This document shows, one piece after another, positions 31,883-40,433 of a stretch of 64,000 nt of DNA (its first letter is position 1; each line of letters starts with the position of its first letter). A program made the translations under genes and the position numbers. Under the pieces are notes generated by a model that saw nothing but the letters and a program-made list of their open reading frames with translations, was not told where the DNA came from and did no database searches. Source of the stretch: Halorubrum kocurii JCM 14978 (GTDB lineage: Archaea; Halobacteriota; Halobacteria; Halobacteriales; Haloferacaceae); NCBI RefSeq assembly GCF_000337355.1, contig NZ_AOJH01000043.1, positions 1 through 64,000 on the forward strand, in the 5' to 3' direction.

Positions 31883-33106
31883 ATGTCTCATAGCCCCTCA
31901 CTGCCCGACCGTCCCCGTCTGGAGCTCGATCCGGAAATGAGCGAGACGGAGCGGCTCGAGGCGATCCGCCAGCATTACCGGCGGATACTGCAGGTGAACG
32001 ACGAGCTTGAGGACCGACTCGACGACGCGCAGGACCGGCGCGGCGAGTTGAAGACGGACGTCGACGAGCTGAAACGCGAGAACGAGGTGCTGAAGACCTC
32101 TTCGCTGTACATCGCCTCGGTCGAGGAGATCACCGAGGACGGCGTCGTCATCAAGCAGCACGGCAACAACCAGGAGGTGCTGACGCAGGCGTCCACCACG
32201 CTGGAGTCCGACCTCCGGCCGGGCGACCGCGTCGCGATCAACGACTCCTTCGCGGTCCAGCAGGTGCTCGACGACGAGACCGACTCCCGGGCGCAGGCGA
32301 TGGAGGTCACCGAGTCGCCCGACGTCGAGTACGCCGACATCGGCGGGATCGACGACCAGATCCGCGAGGTCCGCGAGGCCGTCGAGGACCCGCTCGACGA
32401 CCCCGAGCAGTTCGAGGCGGTCGGCGTCGAGCCGCCGAGCGGCGTCCTCTTACACGGCCCGCCGGGCACCGGGAAGACGATGCTGGCGAAGGCGGTCGCC
32501 AACGAGTCCGACGCGACGTTCATCAAGATGGCCGGCTCCGAGCTCGTCCGGAAGTTCATCGGCGAGGGCGCCCGGCTCGTCCGCGACCTGTTCGAGCTCG
32601 CCGCCGAACGCGAGCCCGCCGTCATCTTCATCGACGAGATCGACGCCGTCGCCGCCAAGCGGACGGACTCGAAGACCTCGGGCGACGCCGAGGTCCAGCG
32701 GACGATGATGCAGCTGCTCTCCGAGATGGACGGCTTCGATGACCGCGGCGAGGTCCGGATCATGGCCGCCACGAACCGCTTCGACATGCTCGACGAGGCG
32801 ATCCTGCGTCCCGGCCGCTTCGACCGGCTCATCGAGGTGCCCGAGCCGAACGCCGAGGGCCGCGAGCGCATCCTGGAGATCCACACCCAGGACATGAACG
32901 TCGCCGCGGACACGGACGTGGGCGAAGTCGCCCGCGAGCTCGACGGCTACAGCGGCGCCGACATCGCCTCGCTGGCGACCGAGGCCGGGATGTTCGCGGT
33001 CCGCGACGGGCGCACCGAGGTCAGGCAGTCGGACTTCGAGGCCGCACGCGAGAAGCTGCAGGACGCCGAGCAGACCGAAGAGCAGGTCATCAACTACCAG
33101 TACTAG
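31883..33106 (+). CDS. pan: Proteasome-activating nucleotidase PAN
   Basis: 407 residues. An N-terminal coiled coil (ILQVNDELEDRLDDAQDRRG) leads into the OB domain (SSLYIASVEEI, VLTQASTTLESDLRPGDRVAIN) and the AAA+ ATPase: Walker A GPPGTGKT, Walker B VIFIDEIDAV, the pore loop KFIGEGARLVRD, and arginine fingers in ILRPGRFDR. PAN unfolds substrates and feeds them to the 20S proteasome, whose alpha subunit is at 50.5 kb. The C-terminus reads QVINYQY, so the usual hydrophobic-Tyr-X docking tail is not evident. Confidence 0.96.
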   Translation: MSHSPSLPDRPRLELDPEMSETERLEAIRQHYRRILQVNDELEDRLDDAQDRRGELKTDVDELKRENEVLKTSSLYIASVEEITEDGVVIKQHGNNQEVLTQASTTLESDLRPGDRVAINDSFAVQQVLDDETDSRAQAMEVTESPDVEYADIGGIDDQIREVREAVEDPLDDPEQFEAVGVEPPSGVLLHGPPGTGKTMLAKAVANESDATFIKMAGSELVRKFIGEGARLVRDLFELAAEREPAVIFIDEIDAVAAKRTDSKTSGDAEVQRTMMQLLSEMDGFDDRGEVRIMAATNRFDMLDEAILRPGRFDRLIEVPEPNAEGRERILEIHTQDMNVAADTDVGEVARELDGYSGADIASLATEAGMFAVRDGRTEVRQSDFEAAREKLQDAEQTEEQVINYQY

Positions 33107-33126
33107 CGGCACTGATCGGCGGTCGA

Positions 33127-33135
33127 TTTTTAAGT
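33127..33135 (+). promoter_or_regulatory. TATA-like box upstream of the arginine decarboxylase gene
   Basis: TTTTTAAGT lies 74-82 bases before the ATG at 33209. A transcript from it would carry a leader of roughly 50 bases, unlike most genes in this window. Confidence 0.4.
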
Positions 33136-33208
33136 ACCCGTGTCGGCAGTCCGCCGAGAGACGATCGCTTCGTAACCCCTTAGCGCGGGGGCCGCCGATC
33201 CGATCGTA

Positions 33209-33754
33209 ATGAACACCATCCACGTCGCCGGCGGCGTCGGGGTCGCCGACACGGCGATGGCCTCCTACGACGCCGCGCTCGCGGACGCCAACCTCCACAA
33301 CTACAACCTCGTCGCGGTCTCTTCTGTCGTTCCCGCCGAGGCGACCGTCGAGGCGGTCCCGGAGGCGCCGGACCTCGGCCCCGCGGGCAACCGACTCACG
33401 GTCGTCGAGGCGCGTCGCACCGTCGGACCGGGCGACGAGGTCGACTTCCGCGAGGGCGGCCGCGCCGGCGCGGAGGACGCCGACTCGAAGCGCGCGCCGC
33501 GTCGCCGCCCCGACGTGGTCGCCGGGCTCGGCTGGGCCACCGGTCCGGGGCCCGGGCTGTTCTACGAAGTGACCGGCGAGGACCCCGATGACGTGCGCGA
33601 GCGGATCACGGCCGGGCTCGACGAGGGCGGCGACCTCCGCGACTGGGACCTGCCGGACCGCGAGGTCCGCGTGGAGACGGCGGCCGCGGCGCCCGAGCGG
33701 TTCACGACGGCGGTCGTCATCGCGGCGTACGGCGAGTCCGAGCCGATCCTGTAG
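33209..33754 (+). CDS. Pyruvoyl-dependent arginine decarboxylase
   Basis: 181 residues. The self-cleavage site is in LVAVSSVVPAEA (S38-S39); the second Ser becomes the pyruvoyl cofactor after splitting into beta and alpha chains. GLGWATGPGPGLFYEVTGED and TTAVVIAAYGE match the family. It makes agmatine, the first step to polyamines or to agmatidine-modified tRNA-Ile. An insertion rich in Arg, Glu and Ala (EGGRAGAEDADSKRAPRRR) is not seen in the shorter relatives I recall. Confidence 0.9.
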   Translation: MNTIHVAGGVGVADTAMASYDAALADANLHNYNLVAVSSVVPAEATVEAVPEAPDLGPAGNRLTVVEARRTVGPGDEVDFREGGRAGAEDADSKRAPRRRPDVVAGLGWATGPGPGLFYEVTGEDPDDVRERITAGLDEGGDLRDWDLPDREVRVETAAAAPERFTTAVVIAAYGESEPIL

Positions 33755-33806
33755 GCGCCCAGGCGGCGCCTCGCGGCGCCCCCACGCGGATCACCCTCGT
33801 CGACGC

Positions 33807-33815
33807 CTTTTTGAA
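33807..33815 (+). promoter_or_regulatory. TATA-like box for the DUF5811 gene
   Basis: CTTTTTGAA, 29-37 bases upstream of the ATG at 33844. Confidence 0.4.
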
Positions 33816-33843
33816 CCGTCTCCGCGTATCAGACGTGTCTTCG

Positions 33844-34221
33844 ATGAACGGCAACAACCCGTACGCCGGGGCACCGGGTGTGACGAACGCGGGCGAGCCC
33901 GCGGCCGTCGACCTCTCTCCGGACCAAGAACGGCGCCTCCGGCGCGCGGTCGCCGGAATCGTCTCGCGAACCGAGTCGTATCTCCCGAACAGCTACGCTG
34001 TCGGCTCCGAGCTGTCGGTCGGCGCGAACGGGCCGCAGGCGACCGTCGCCGTCAACCCGCCGGCGGGCCACCCGGTCTCGGCCGGGTTCACGCCCGACCC
34101 CGACGAGCTGGACGCCGGTATCGCCGACGCCGACACCGACGAGGTCGCTCGCGGACTGGCCGCGAGCGCCGCGATGCAGGTGATGGACGCGGTCGGCGAC
34201 GTGACGCCGACCGCGAAGTGA
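33844..34221 (+). CDS. DUF5811-like haloarchaeal protein
   Basis: 125 residues. The opening MNGNNPYAGAPG, the central helix LSPDQERRLRRAVAGIVSRTESYLP, and QATVAVNPPAGHPVSAGFTPD match what I recall of the haloarchaeal family DUF5811, function unknown. No membrane or export signal. The ATG follows a TATA-like box by about 30 bases; in-frame starts at 33811 and 33835 are nearer to it and less likely. It converges on the desuccinylase-like gene, 7 bases apart. Confidence 0.78.
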   Translation: MNGNNPYAGAPGVTNAGEPAAVDLSPDQERRLRRAVAGIVSRTESYLPNSYAVGSELSVGANGPQATVAVNPPAGHPVSAGFTPDPDELDAGIADADTDEVARGLAASAAMQVMDAVGDVTPTAK

Positions 34222-34228
34222 CCCCTGG

Positions 34229-35080
34229 TCACTCACTCTCCGCTTCTCCGACCGTTTCTCCCGCTGACGCCGGCGGCTCCAGCGTCCCCGTCACCCGCCC
34301 GTAGATCCCGAATATCTCCTCGTACCCCTCCTCGCTCGCGAGGATCGGGACCACGCCCGCCTCCTCGACGCGGTGGGTGTACACGTCGTCCTCGGCGAAC
34401 ACGGCGCCGACGGGGATCTCCTCGAAGTTGGCGAAGTTGACGTGCGGGACGCCGCCACCCTTCGGCACCTCCTCGTCGCCCGCGACGACCGTCGTCTCGG
34501 TGAACGTCGGCGGCTCGTCGTCGATCGCCCCGTGCGCCCGGAGGAACGCCAGACAGGCCTCGTAGCCGAACGCGACCGCTTCCTCGCTTCCCTGTTTCCC
34601 GACCTCGATCGAGACGGTGTGCGGGACGGTGGAGTCCAGCGTCGTCCCGCGGAGGCCGCTCGCGTCGACGACGTAGTCGACGGGCATCGCCGTTACGCTC
34701 CGCCGGACCGACGGCGTGAGCTCGCTGAAGATCGCGAACGGCGGCGGCGCGCTGTGGGACGTGTGGAGCGCGAGCACCGCGTCCATCCCCGCGAGCTCGT
34801 CCGCGAGCCGCGGCGCGAGCGCCCGCTCGTACTCGTCGCTGTCGGCGTCGCCGGGGAACGCGCGGTTCAGATCCGTGTCCGTGTACCGCGTTCCGGCCGA
34901 AAGCGCGGGCTCGTTGGCGACGATCAGCCGAACGATCCCGTCGCCGGACCCCGCTCCCTCCTCGCCGAGCTCGTCTGCGAGTCGCCTGACGATCCGCTCG
35001 CCGGCGGGCTCGTCGCCGTGGATCCCGCCGACGATCGCGACGCGGGCCGACCCCGCCGACCCGCGGTCGATCGTTTCCAT
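34229..35080 (-). CDS. Succinylglutamate desuccinylase/aspartoacylase family hydrolase
   Basis: 283 residues. The M14-like zinc site starts with VAIVGGIHGDEPAGERIVRRL (H-x2-E). It continues with ANEPALSAGTRYTDTDLNRAFPGD, the Arg-containing substrate loop of the family, and ALHTSHSAPPPF, the third ligand region. Relatives deacylate N-acyl amino acids. The C-terminal 90 residues form a beta domain (KGGGVPHVNFANFEEIPVGAVF). The exact substrate is not readable. Confidence 0.88.
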   Translation of the reverse strand: METIDRGSAGSARVAIVGGIHGDEPAGERIVRRLADELGEEGAGSGDGIVRLIVANEPALSAGTRYTDTDLNRAFPGDADSDEYERALAPRLADELAGMDAVLALHTSHSAPPPFAIFSELTPSVRRSVTAMPVDYVVDASGLRGTTLDSTVPHTVSIEVGKQGSEEAVAFGYEACLAFLRAHGAIDDEPPTFTETTVVAGDEEVPKGGGVPHVNFANFEEIPVGAVFAEDDVYTHRVEEAGVVPILASEEGYEEIFGIYGRVTGTLEPPASAGETVGEAESE

Positions 35081-35168
35081 AGGCCCACTACGTGCCGGTC
35101 CGCATAAAGTGTCGCCGTTCTTGAAAGGAGCGATCGGAGGCGTCGGGGAGCAGCGCGGGGTGAAAGCC

Positions 35169-35256
35169 GGGTCGCCGCCGGGACGCAGGTCGGGTCGCCG
35201 CCGGGACGCAGGTCGGGTCGCCGCCGGGACGCAGGTCGGGTCGCCGCCGGGACGCG
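35169..35256. repeat. 23-bp unit, 3.8 tandem copies
   Basis: GGGTCGCCGCCGGGACGCAGGTC repeats exactly at 35169, 35192 and 35215, with a partial fourth from 35238. It occupies the divergent promoter gap between the desuccinylase-like and TetR genes. The exact identity of the copies suggests recent expansion. Confidence 0.92.
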
Positions 35257-35336
35257 ATCCGCGCGCTTAACGAGGGGCAGCGATCAGACCGGATCGATGC
35301 ACGCACCCAACGCCCGCCGCGAGGTGAGTCGGTAAC

Positions 35337-36047
35337 GTGGTCGACGCCGAGACCGCCGTCGACGGCGAGAACACTGACGATCCCGAAGTCGCCGACGATC
35401 CCGAAGTCGCCGCCGACCTCGGAACCGAACCCGCCGGAGCCGTCGGGACTTCGACGGACGACCCGCTCAAGGCGGAGATCATGCGCGCGACCTACGGAGC
35501 GCTGGTCAAACGGGGGTACAGCGACCTCACGATACAGTCGATCGCCGACGAGTTCCCCAAGAGCAAGTCCCTGCTCTACTACCACTACGACGGGAAAGAC
35601 GACCTCCTCGCGTCGTTCCTCGGGTTCGCGACAGAGCGGTTCCGCCGGGAGATCGACGTCGAGACCGACGACCCGGAGGCGCAGCTCCGCTCGCTCGTCG
35701 ACCGGCTCGTCCCCGAGTCGCTCGACGACGACGAGTACCGCCTGCAGGTGGCGCTGTTGGAGCTCCGCAGCGAGACGCCTCACAACGAGCGGTTCCGCGA
35801 GCAGTACGCCGTGGTCGACGAGAGCCTCAAATCGGCGATCGCCGACGTGCTCAGCCGCGGGGTGGAGTCGGGCGCGTTCGCAGCCGACGCGGACCCCGAC
35901 ACCGAGGCGGAGGCCCTCGTCTCCCTTCTCACCGGCGCCCGGACCCGCCGGCTCTCGACGCACGAGCGGTTCCCGATCGGGGGCACGCGGACCGCGCTCG
36001 ACGCGCACCTCGATCGGCTCCTCGCCGACCCCGAGCCGGAGCGCTAG
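35337..36047 (+). CDS. TetR/AcrR-family transcription regulator
   Basis: 236 residues from a GTG. An acidic N-terminal extension with a tandem DDPEVA repeat spans residues 1-45. Then comes the TetR helix-turn-helix: KAEIMRATYGALVKRGYSDLTIQSIADEF with SKSLLYYHYDGKDDLLASFL as recognition and helix 4. The rest is the ligand-binding helical domain. It converges with the flippase gene, 60 bases between stops. Its targets are unknown. Confidence 0.92.
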   Translation: MVDAETAVDGENTDDPEVADDPEVAADLGTEPAGAVGTSTDDPLKAEIMRATYGALVKRGYSDLTIQSIADEFPKSKSLLYYHYDGKDDLLASFLGFATERFRREIDVETDDPEAQLRSLVDRLVPESLDDDEYRLQVALLELRSETPHNERFREQYAVVDESLKSAIADVLSRGVESGAFAADADPDTEAEALVSLLTGARTRRLSTHERFPIGGTRTALDAHLDRLLADPEPER

Positions 36048-36107
36048 CTCGCCCTCCGTCGGAGTCGGCCGTCGGCCGTCACGGTCCGCCACCGATCGGC
36101 CGTCGAC

Positions 36108-37712
36108 CTACCGACCGAGCCGCTCCGCGAGGGCCGCGCGGTACCGCCCCGCCAGCTCTCTGGCGACGAGCCGGTCGCGGGGATCGACGCCGATCGCGTG
36201 CAGCGCGCCCGCGTACACCGCGATTCCGCCCGCGGCTCCGACGACGACGGCGGCCCGCCCGGGGACGGCCTCCCGGATCGCCCGCATCGCGACGAGCGCC
36301 GCGCCGCCCGCCGCGAGCGGCGTGAGATAGGTGCGGTCGAACGGCCACAGCCCCTCGAAGTGTCGCAGCAGGACGACCTGAACCGCGTTCTGTACCGCGA
36401 TCGCCAGCGACGTGCCGAGCGCGGCCCCGACGAGCCCGTACCGGACGACGAACGCGTAGGTCAACGCGACGTTGAGGGCGGCGAGCAGCCAGTCGAGCGC
36501 CATCCGCGCGTACTGGTGGTCGGTCATCATCAGGAGCCAGCCGGTCGCGCCCACCGCGCTGCCGACGAACACCCCGCCGAGGTAGACGACGAGGGGGAGG
36601 TACCCGGCGACGTACGGCTCCCCGAACAGCCCGAGCAGCTCCCGGCCGAACACCGCGAGCACGGCGAGGATCGGGATCACCGTCGTGACGATCTGGCGGG
36701 TCACCGACGCGTACACCGCGTTGAGCGTCTCGACCCGGTCGTCGGCGTACAGGTCGGAGGCGACCGGCGGCAGCAGTTGGTTGAAGGAGAGCAGCGGGAT
36801 CCACGCGATCGCGATCAGCACGAGGACGACGTTGTACACCCCCGCGGCGGTCGCCGTCAGCAGCGCGCCGACGAGCAGCACGTCGACGCGGTTCTGGAAC
36901 ACCTTCCCGAGGCTGCTCATCGCGACCGGCGCCGCGTGGTTGTAGAACCGCCCGGCTTCCCGGCGGAACCCTCGCAGCGACGGGACGACACCGGTCACAC
37001 GCGCGGAGAGCGGCGCGGCGACGGCCGCGAGCAGCGCGGTCGCGACGACGATACCCCCGGCGACGCCGACGACCGAGTAGCCGAGCGCCAGCGCGGCGAC
37101 CGCGCCGACGAGTCGGACGCCGGGTCGGAGGAGCTTGTTGAAGGCGATCTCGCCGCGAGCGGAGCCGACCGCGCGGAATACCGCGGACGCGACCATCACG
37201 ACGCCGAGCAGGCCGACGAGGAAGCCGAAGGCCCGCATCGTCGGCGGGAACGCGGGGTCTTCGACGGTGAGCGCGCCGATCCGCGGGGCGGCCAGCCAGA
37301 CCCCGGCGGCGATGGCGGCCCCGAACCCGAGCGTCGTGGCGTACGCGAGCCCGGCGACGACCCCCTGTCGACCGGAGTCGTCCGCGTACTCGGGGAGGTA
37401 GCGCTGGAGCGCCGGGACGCTCCCGAACGTGACGAGCCGCGAGAGCAGCTGGGCGATCCGCCACGCCAGCGCGTACACGCCGTACGCGGTCGGGCCGAGC
37501 CCCCGGGTGAGCGCGAACTCGGTCGCGGCCGTGAGCGCGCGCTGGCCGGAGACGCCGCCAGCGGTAATCACCGCGCCGCCCGCGATCGTCAGGAGCGCCT
37601 CGCGCTCGTCGTCGGGGACGGCGTCTTCGGGGACGGCGTCTTCAGGGACGGTGTCGGCTCCGCTCGCGGAATCGGCTGACCCGTCGCCGCCGGCACCGGA
37701 TCGGTCGTTCAC
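36108..37712 (-). CDS. Polysaccharide flippase (MATE/MOP superfamily, Wzx/AglR-like)
   Basis: 534 residues with about 14 hydrophobic helices after a 35-residue acidic N-terminus that contains an imperfect PEDAV repeat. GVSGQRALTAATEFALTRGLGPTAYG is the typical first-helix region of Wzx-type flippases, with RLVTFGSVPALQRYLPEYA next. It would flip lipid-linked sugars for S-layer glycosylation or exopolysaccharide. A carbohydrate-related group lies at 58-63 kb but is not adjacent. Confidence 0.92.
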   Translation of the reverse strand: MNDRSGAGGDGSADSASGADTVPEDAVPEDAVPDDEREALLTIAGGAVITAGGVSGQRALTAATEFALTRGLGPTAYGVYALAWRIAQLLSRLVTFGSVPALQRYLPEYADDSGRQGVVAGLAYATTLGFGAAIAAGVWLAAPRIGALTVEDPAFPPTMRAFGFLVGLLGVVMVASAVFRAVGSARGEIAFNKLLRPGVRLVGAVAALALGYSVVGVAGGIVVATALLAAVAAPLSARVTGVVPSLRGFRREAGRFYNHAAPVAMSSLGKVFQNRVDVLLVGALLTATAAGVYNVVLVLIAIAWIPLLSFNQLLPPVASDLYADDRVETLNAVYASVTRQIVTTVIPILAVLAVFGRELLGLFGEPYVAGYLPLVVYLGGVFVGSAVGATGWLLMMTDHQYARMALDWLLAALNVALTYAFVVRYGLVGAALGTSLAIAVQNAVQVVLLRHFEGLWPFDRTYLTPLAAGGAALVAMRAIREAVPGRAAVVVGAAGGIAVYAGALHAIGVDPRDRLVARELAGRYRAALAERLGR

Positions 37713-37774
37713 GAGTCACCTCGACGTGGTCCGGCTCGGGAGAAAAGCGACTCGTTCCGCCGCCGACAGATACG

Positions 37775-38794
37775 CTACCAGCGCTGATGAACGTGTTCGC
37801 GGACGAACTCCTCGTACACGTCCGCGACGGCCCGCCGGTCGGCCTCGTCGAGGGGCGTGAGGTCGCTCGCGGCCGCGTTCGCCCGGACGTGTTTGGGCGT
37901 CGTCGACCCCGGAATGACCGTCGAGACGGCCTCGTGGTCGAGGATCCAGCGCAGCGAGAGCTGCGGGAGCGAGAGGTCGTCGCCGGTCGCGTCGCTCGGG
38001 TCCTCGGCGACCGCGTCGACGCGCTCCCCGAGCGCGTCCGCCGCGTCGAGGCCGACCTCGTAGGGGACGCCGGCGAACGTCTCGCCCACGTCGAACGCGT
38101 CGCCCTCGCGGTTGTAGTTGCGGTGGTCGTCCTCCGGGAAGTCGCTGTCCCGCGAGAGCGCGCCGGTGAGCAGGCCGGAGGCGAGCGGGACCCGACAGAT
38201 CACGCCCACGCCGCGGGCGGCGGCCTCCTCGAGGAACAGCTCGGCGGGGCGCTGTCGGAAGGGGTTGAAGATGATCTGGACCGATTCGACGCCCGGGTAC
38301 GCGATCGCCTTGAGCCCCTCCTCGACGCGTTCGACGCTGACCCCGTAGTTCGCGATCCGCCCCTCGTCGGCGAGCGTCTCGAGAGCGTCGAACGTCTCCG
38401 GTCGGTAGTAGACGTCCGTCGGCGGACAGTGGAGCTGGACCAGGTCCAGCGTCTCCACCCCGAGGTTCTCCCGCGACCGGTCCACGAACCGGCGGAGGTT
38501 CGCCTCGTCGTACCCGTCGGCGACGTGGGGGTCGAGCCGGCGGCCGGCCTTCGTCGCCACCGTCACGTCGTCGCTCGCGATGTCGGCGTCGAGCACGTCG
38601 CCGAGGATCCGCTCCGAGCGCCCGTCGCCGTACACGTCGGCGGTGTCGAAGAAGTCGATCCCGGCGTCGCGGGCGGCCTCGACGGCTTCGACCGCCTCGG
38701 ACTCGCTCACGTCGCCCCAGTCGCTCCCGATCTGCCACGAGCCGTAGCCGACCTCGCTGACCGCGCCGACGTCGCCGAGCGTTCGGTGGTTCAT
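37775..38794 (-). CDS. Aldo/keto reductase
   Basis: 339 residues from MNHRTLGDVGAVSEVGYGSW. Catalytic residues are in FFDTADVYGDGRSERILG (Asp, Tyr), VTVATKAGRR (Lys) and LVQLHCPP (His), and the NADPH loop ends SLRWILDHEAVSTVIPGSTTPKHV. The family reduces aldehydes or ketones; the substrate here is not known. An upstream extension of the same frame over the TFS gene is spurious. Confidence 0.93.
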   Translation of the reverse strand: MNHRTLGDVGAVSEVGYGSWQIGSDWGDVSESEAVEAVEAARDAGIDFFDTADVYGDGRSERILGDVLDADIASDDVTVATKAGRRLDPHVADGYDEANLRRFVDRSRENLGVETLDLVQLHCPPTDVYYRPETFDALETLADEGRIANYGVSVERVEEGLKAIAYPGVESVQIIFNPFRQRPAELFLEEAAARGVGVICRVPLASGLLTGALSRDSDFPEDDHRNYNREGDAFDVGETFAGVPYEVGLDAADALGERVDAVAEDPSDATGDDLSLPQLSLRWILDHEAVSTVIPGSTTPKHVRANAAASDLTPLDEADRRAVADVYEEFVREHVHQRW

Positions 38795-38874
38795 GTTCGC
38801 GTCCAACTGGTCGGCCGGACCCCAAGGGCGTTCCGGAGGCGGAACCGGATCCGCATGTCGGCGCGCAGTCACGG

Positions 38875-38884
38875 AAAATAAACC
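38875..38884 (+). promoter_or_regulatory. TATA-like box for tfs
   Basis: AAAATAAACC, 25-34 bases before the ATG at 38909. Confidence 0.5.
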
Positions 38885-38908
38885 GCTCGACGCCGTATCC
38901 AGCCACAT

Positions 38909-39238
38909 ATGCAGTTCTGTGACGACTGCGGCTCGATGATGGTCTCTCGCGACGGGGAGATGGTGTGTCAGAACGACGACTGCGGCGGCACCGCCGAGCG
39001 CGACGAGGGCCTCGCGGCCGAGTTCGAGTCGACGACCGAACAGACCGGCGACGAGGTGATCGAGACGGAGGAGGGCGCGAACTTCGAGGGGAAGCCGACC
39101 GCCAACGACGTCGTCTGCGACGAGTGCGGCCACGGCGAGGCGTGGTACACGATCAAACAGACCGGCGCCGCCGACGAACCTCCGACGCGCTTTTTTAAAT
39201 GCAAGGAGTGCGGGCACCGGTGGAGAGGGTACAACTGA
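38909..39238 (+). CDS. tfs: Transcription factor S (TFIIS/Rpb9-like cleavage factor)
   Basis: 109 residues. An N-terminal four-Cys zinc ribbon (FCDDCGSMM with CQNDDCGG) and a C-terminal TFIIS-type ribbon (VVCDECGHGEAWYTIKQTG, FFKCKECGHRWRGYN) flank an acidic linker. The tip of the second ribbon carries the acidic pair that reaches the RNA polymerase active site (GAADEPPTRF), so it should stimulate cleavage of backtracked RNA. Confidence 0.96.
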   Translation: MQFCDDCGSMMVSRDGEMVCQNDDCGGTAERDEGLAAEFESTTEQTGDEVIETEEGANFEGKPTANDVVCDECGHGEAWYTIKQTGAADEPPTRFFKCKECGHRWRGYN

Positions 39239-39293
39239 CCGCTCTCTACAGGCGGGGCAGGCCGAGTGCCTCGGGGCTTGACCCCGAGGCGGT

Positions 39294-39938
39294 TCACGAA
39301 TCGCTCTCCAGCCTCGCCCCGAGGAACTTCGCCACCGCTTCTCCCACGTCGCCGGACCGGCCGACGAAGAAGTGGTCGGACTCGACTGCCCGCGTCTCGA
39401 TCCCCAGTGCTTCCGCCCGCTCCACCACGGGCTCCCAGTCGGCGGTCGAGTCGCGGGTCGCGTACAGGACTCGCGTCGCCACGTCGAGAGCGACGAGGTC
39501 GTCGAGGGCCGCGACCGCGTCCACCTCGGGGTTCAGCCGCGCGGTCGGCGCGAGCGCGCAGACCCCGGCGAGCCCGGGCCGCGAGGCGGCCGCGACGAGC
39601 GCGACGGTCCCCCCGAACGAGAAGCCGAACAGGCCGACGCGCTCGTAGCGCTCGGCCGCCCAGCCGACCGCGTTGTCGGCGTCGGTGCTCTCGCCGTACC
39701 CCTCGTCCCAGTCCCCGTAGTCGAACCGGAGGCAGTCGATCCCTCGGTCGGTCAGGGCGTCGCTGACGGCGGTGAGGCGCTCGTCGCCGCGGTGGCCCCC
39801 GTGTTGCGGGTGCGGCGGGCAGGCGACGACGACCGCGTCGGCGCGAGGGCCGTCGTCGCTGGCGTCGCCGTCGCTCGCGGCGGTGTCGAGGGTGGCGCGC
39901 ACGTCGCGGCCGCCGGGAACGAGAACGGTGTCGCTCAC
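39294..39938 (-). CDS. Dienelactone-hydrolase-like alpha/beta hydrolase
   Basis: 214 residues. Early region DAVVVACPPHPQHGGHRGDERL, nucleophile elbow GLFGFSFGGTVAL (G-F-S-F-G-G), then VLYATRDSTADWEP and a late His (VESDHFFVG) complete a Ser-Asp-His triad. It resembles the short alpha/beta hydrolases annotated as dienelactone hydrolase or peptidase-like. Substrate unknown. It lies 22 bases downstream of the DUF5778 gene, and both read on the minus strand. Confidence 0.88.
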   Translation of the reverse strand: MSDTVLVPGGRDVRATLDTAASDGDASDDGPRADAVVVACPPHPQHGGHRGDERLTAVSDALTDRGIDCLRFDYGDWDEGYGESTDADNAVGWAAERYERVGLFGFSFGGTVALVAAASRPGLAGVCALAPTARLNPEVDAVAALDDLVALDVATRVLYATRDSTADWEPVVERAEALGIETRAVESDHFFVGRSGDVGEAVAKFLGARLESDS

Positions 39939-39960
39939 GGATACACCTCTTTTCGCCCCG

Positions 39961-40359
39961 TCAGGGGACCTGCGTCACGCGCTCGACGTCGTCGAGCGCG
40001 GCCAAGTCGTCCGCGAGCGCCTCCTGGTCGACGGTCGCCTCGTAGTAGAAGACGAGGTCGAAGGTGCCGTCGCGGAGCAGCTGCTGGCACTCCCAGACGA
40101 ACTCCTCGTCGTCGACCGTGAGTCCCTGGAACTGGTTCGACGAGAAGTTCGTGTCGTCGTTGCCGGCCTCGATGTACGCCTCGCCCTTGCCGGCGTGCTC
40201 GGCGATGACGTCGTTGATCGCGACCGTGAGCTCGTGCATCTCCAGGTCCTCTTGCCCCCCGAGCGTCGTGTGGACGATACAGCCCGCGAGTTCGATGTCG
40301 CCCGGTTCCAGCAGGGCCTTCGTCCGCGTGTAGAGGTCGGAATCGACGGTCTCGCTCAT
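39961..40359 (-). CDS. DUF5778-like haloarchaeal protein
   Basis: 132 residues: MSETVDSDLYTRTKALLEPG, then ELAGCIVHTTLGGQEDLEMHEL and a C-terminal ferredoxin-like helix (ALADDLAALDDVERVTQV). The length and these segments match my memory of the haloarchaeal family DUF5778, function unknown. It is followed by an alpha/beta hydrolase on the same strand. The ATG was chosen because the frame upstream overlaps mutY as a low-complexity shadow. Confidence 0.78.
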   Translation of the reverse strand: MSETVDSDLYTRTKALLEPGDIELAGCIVHTTLGGQEDLEMHELTVAINDVIAEHAGKGEAYIEAGNDDTNFSSNQFQGLTVDDEEFVWECQQLLRDGTFDLVFYYEATVDQEALADDLAALDDVERVTQVP

Positions 40360-40433
40360 AGCCGATCGTTCCGGCTCCCGCGATAAACGGGTGACGGTTC
40401 CCCGCGCTCTCCGCGGCTCCCGCTCTCCGGGAC

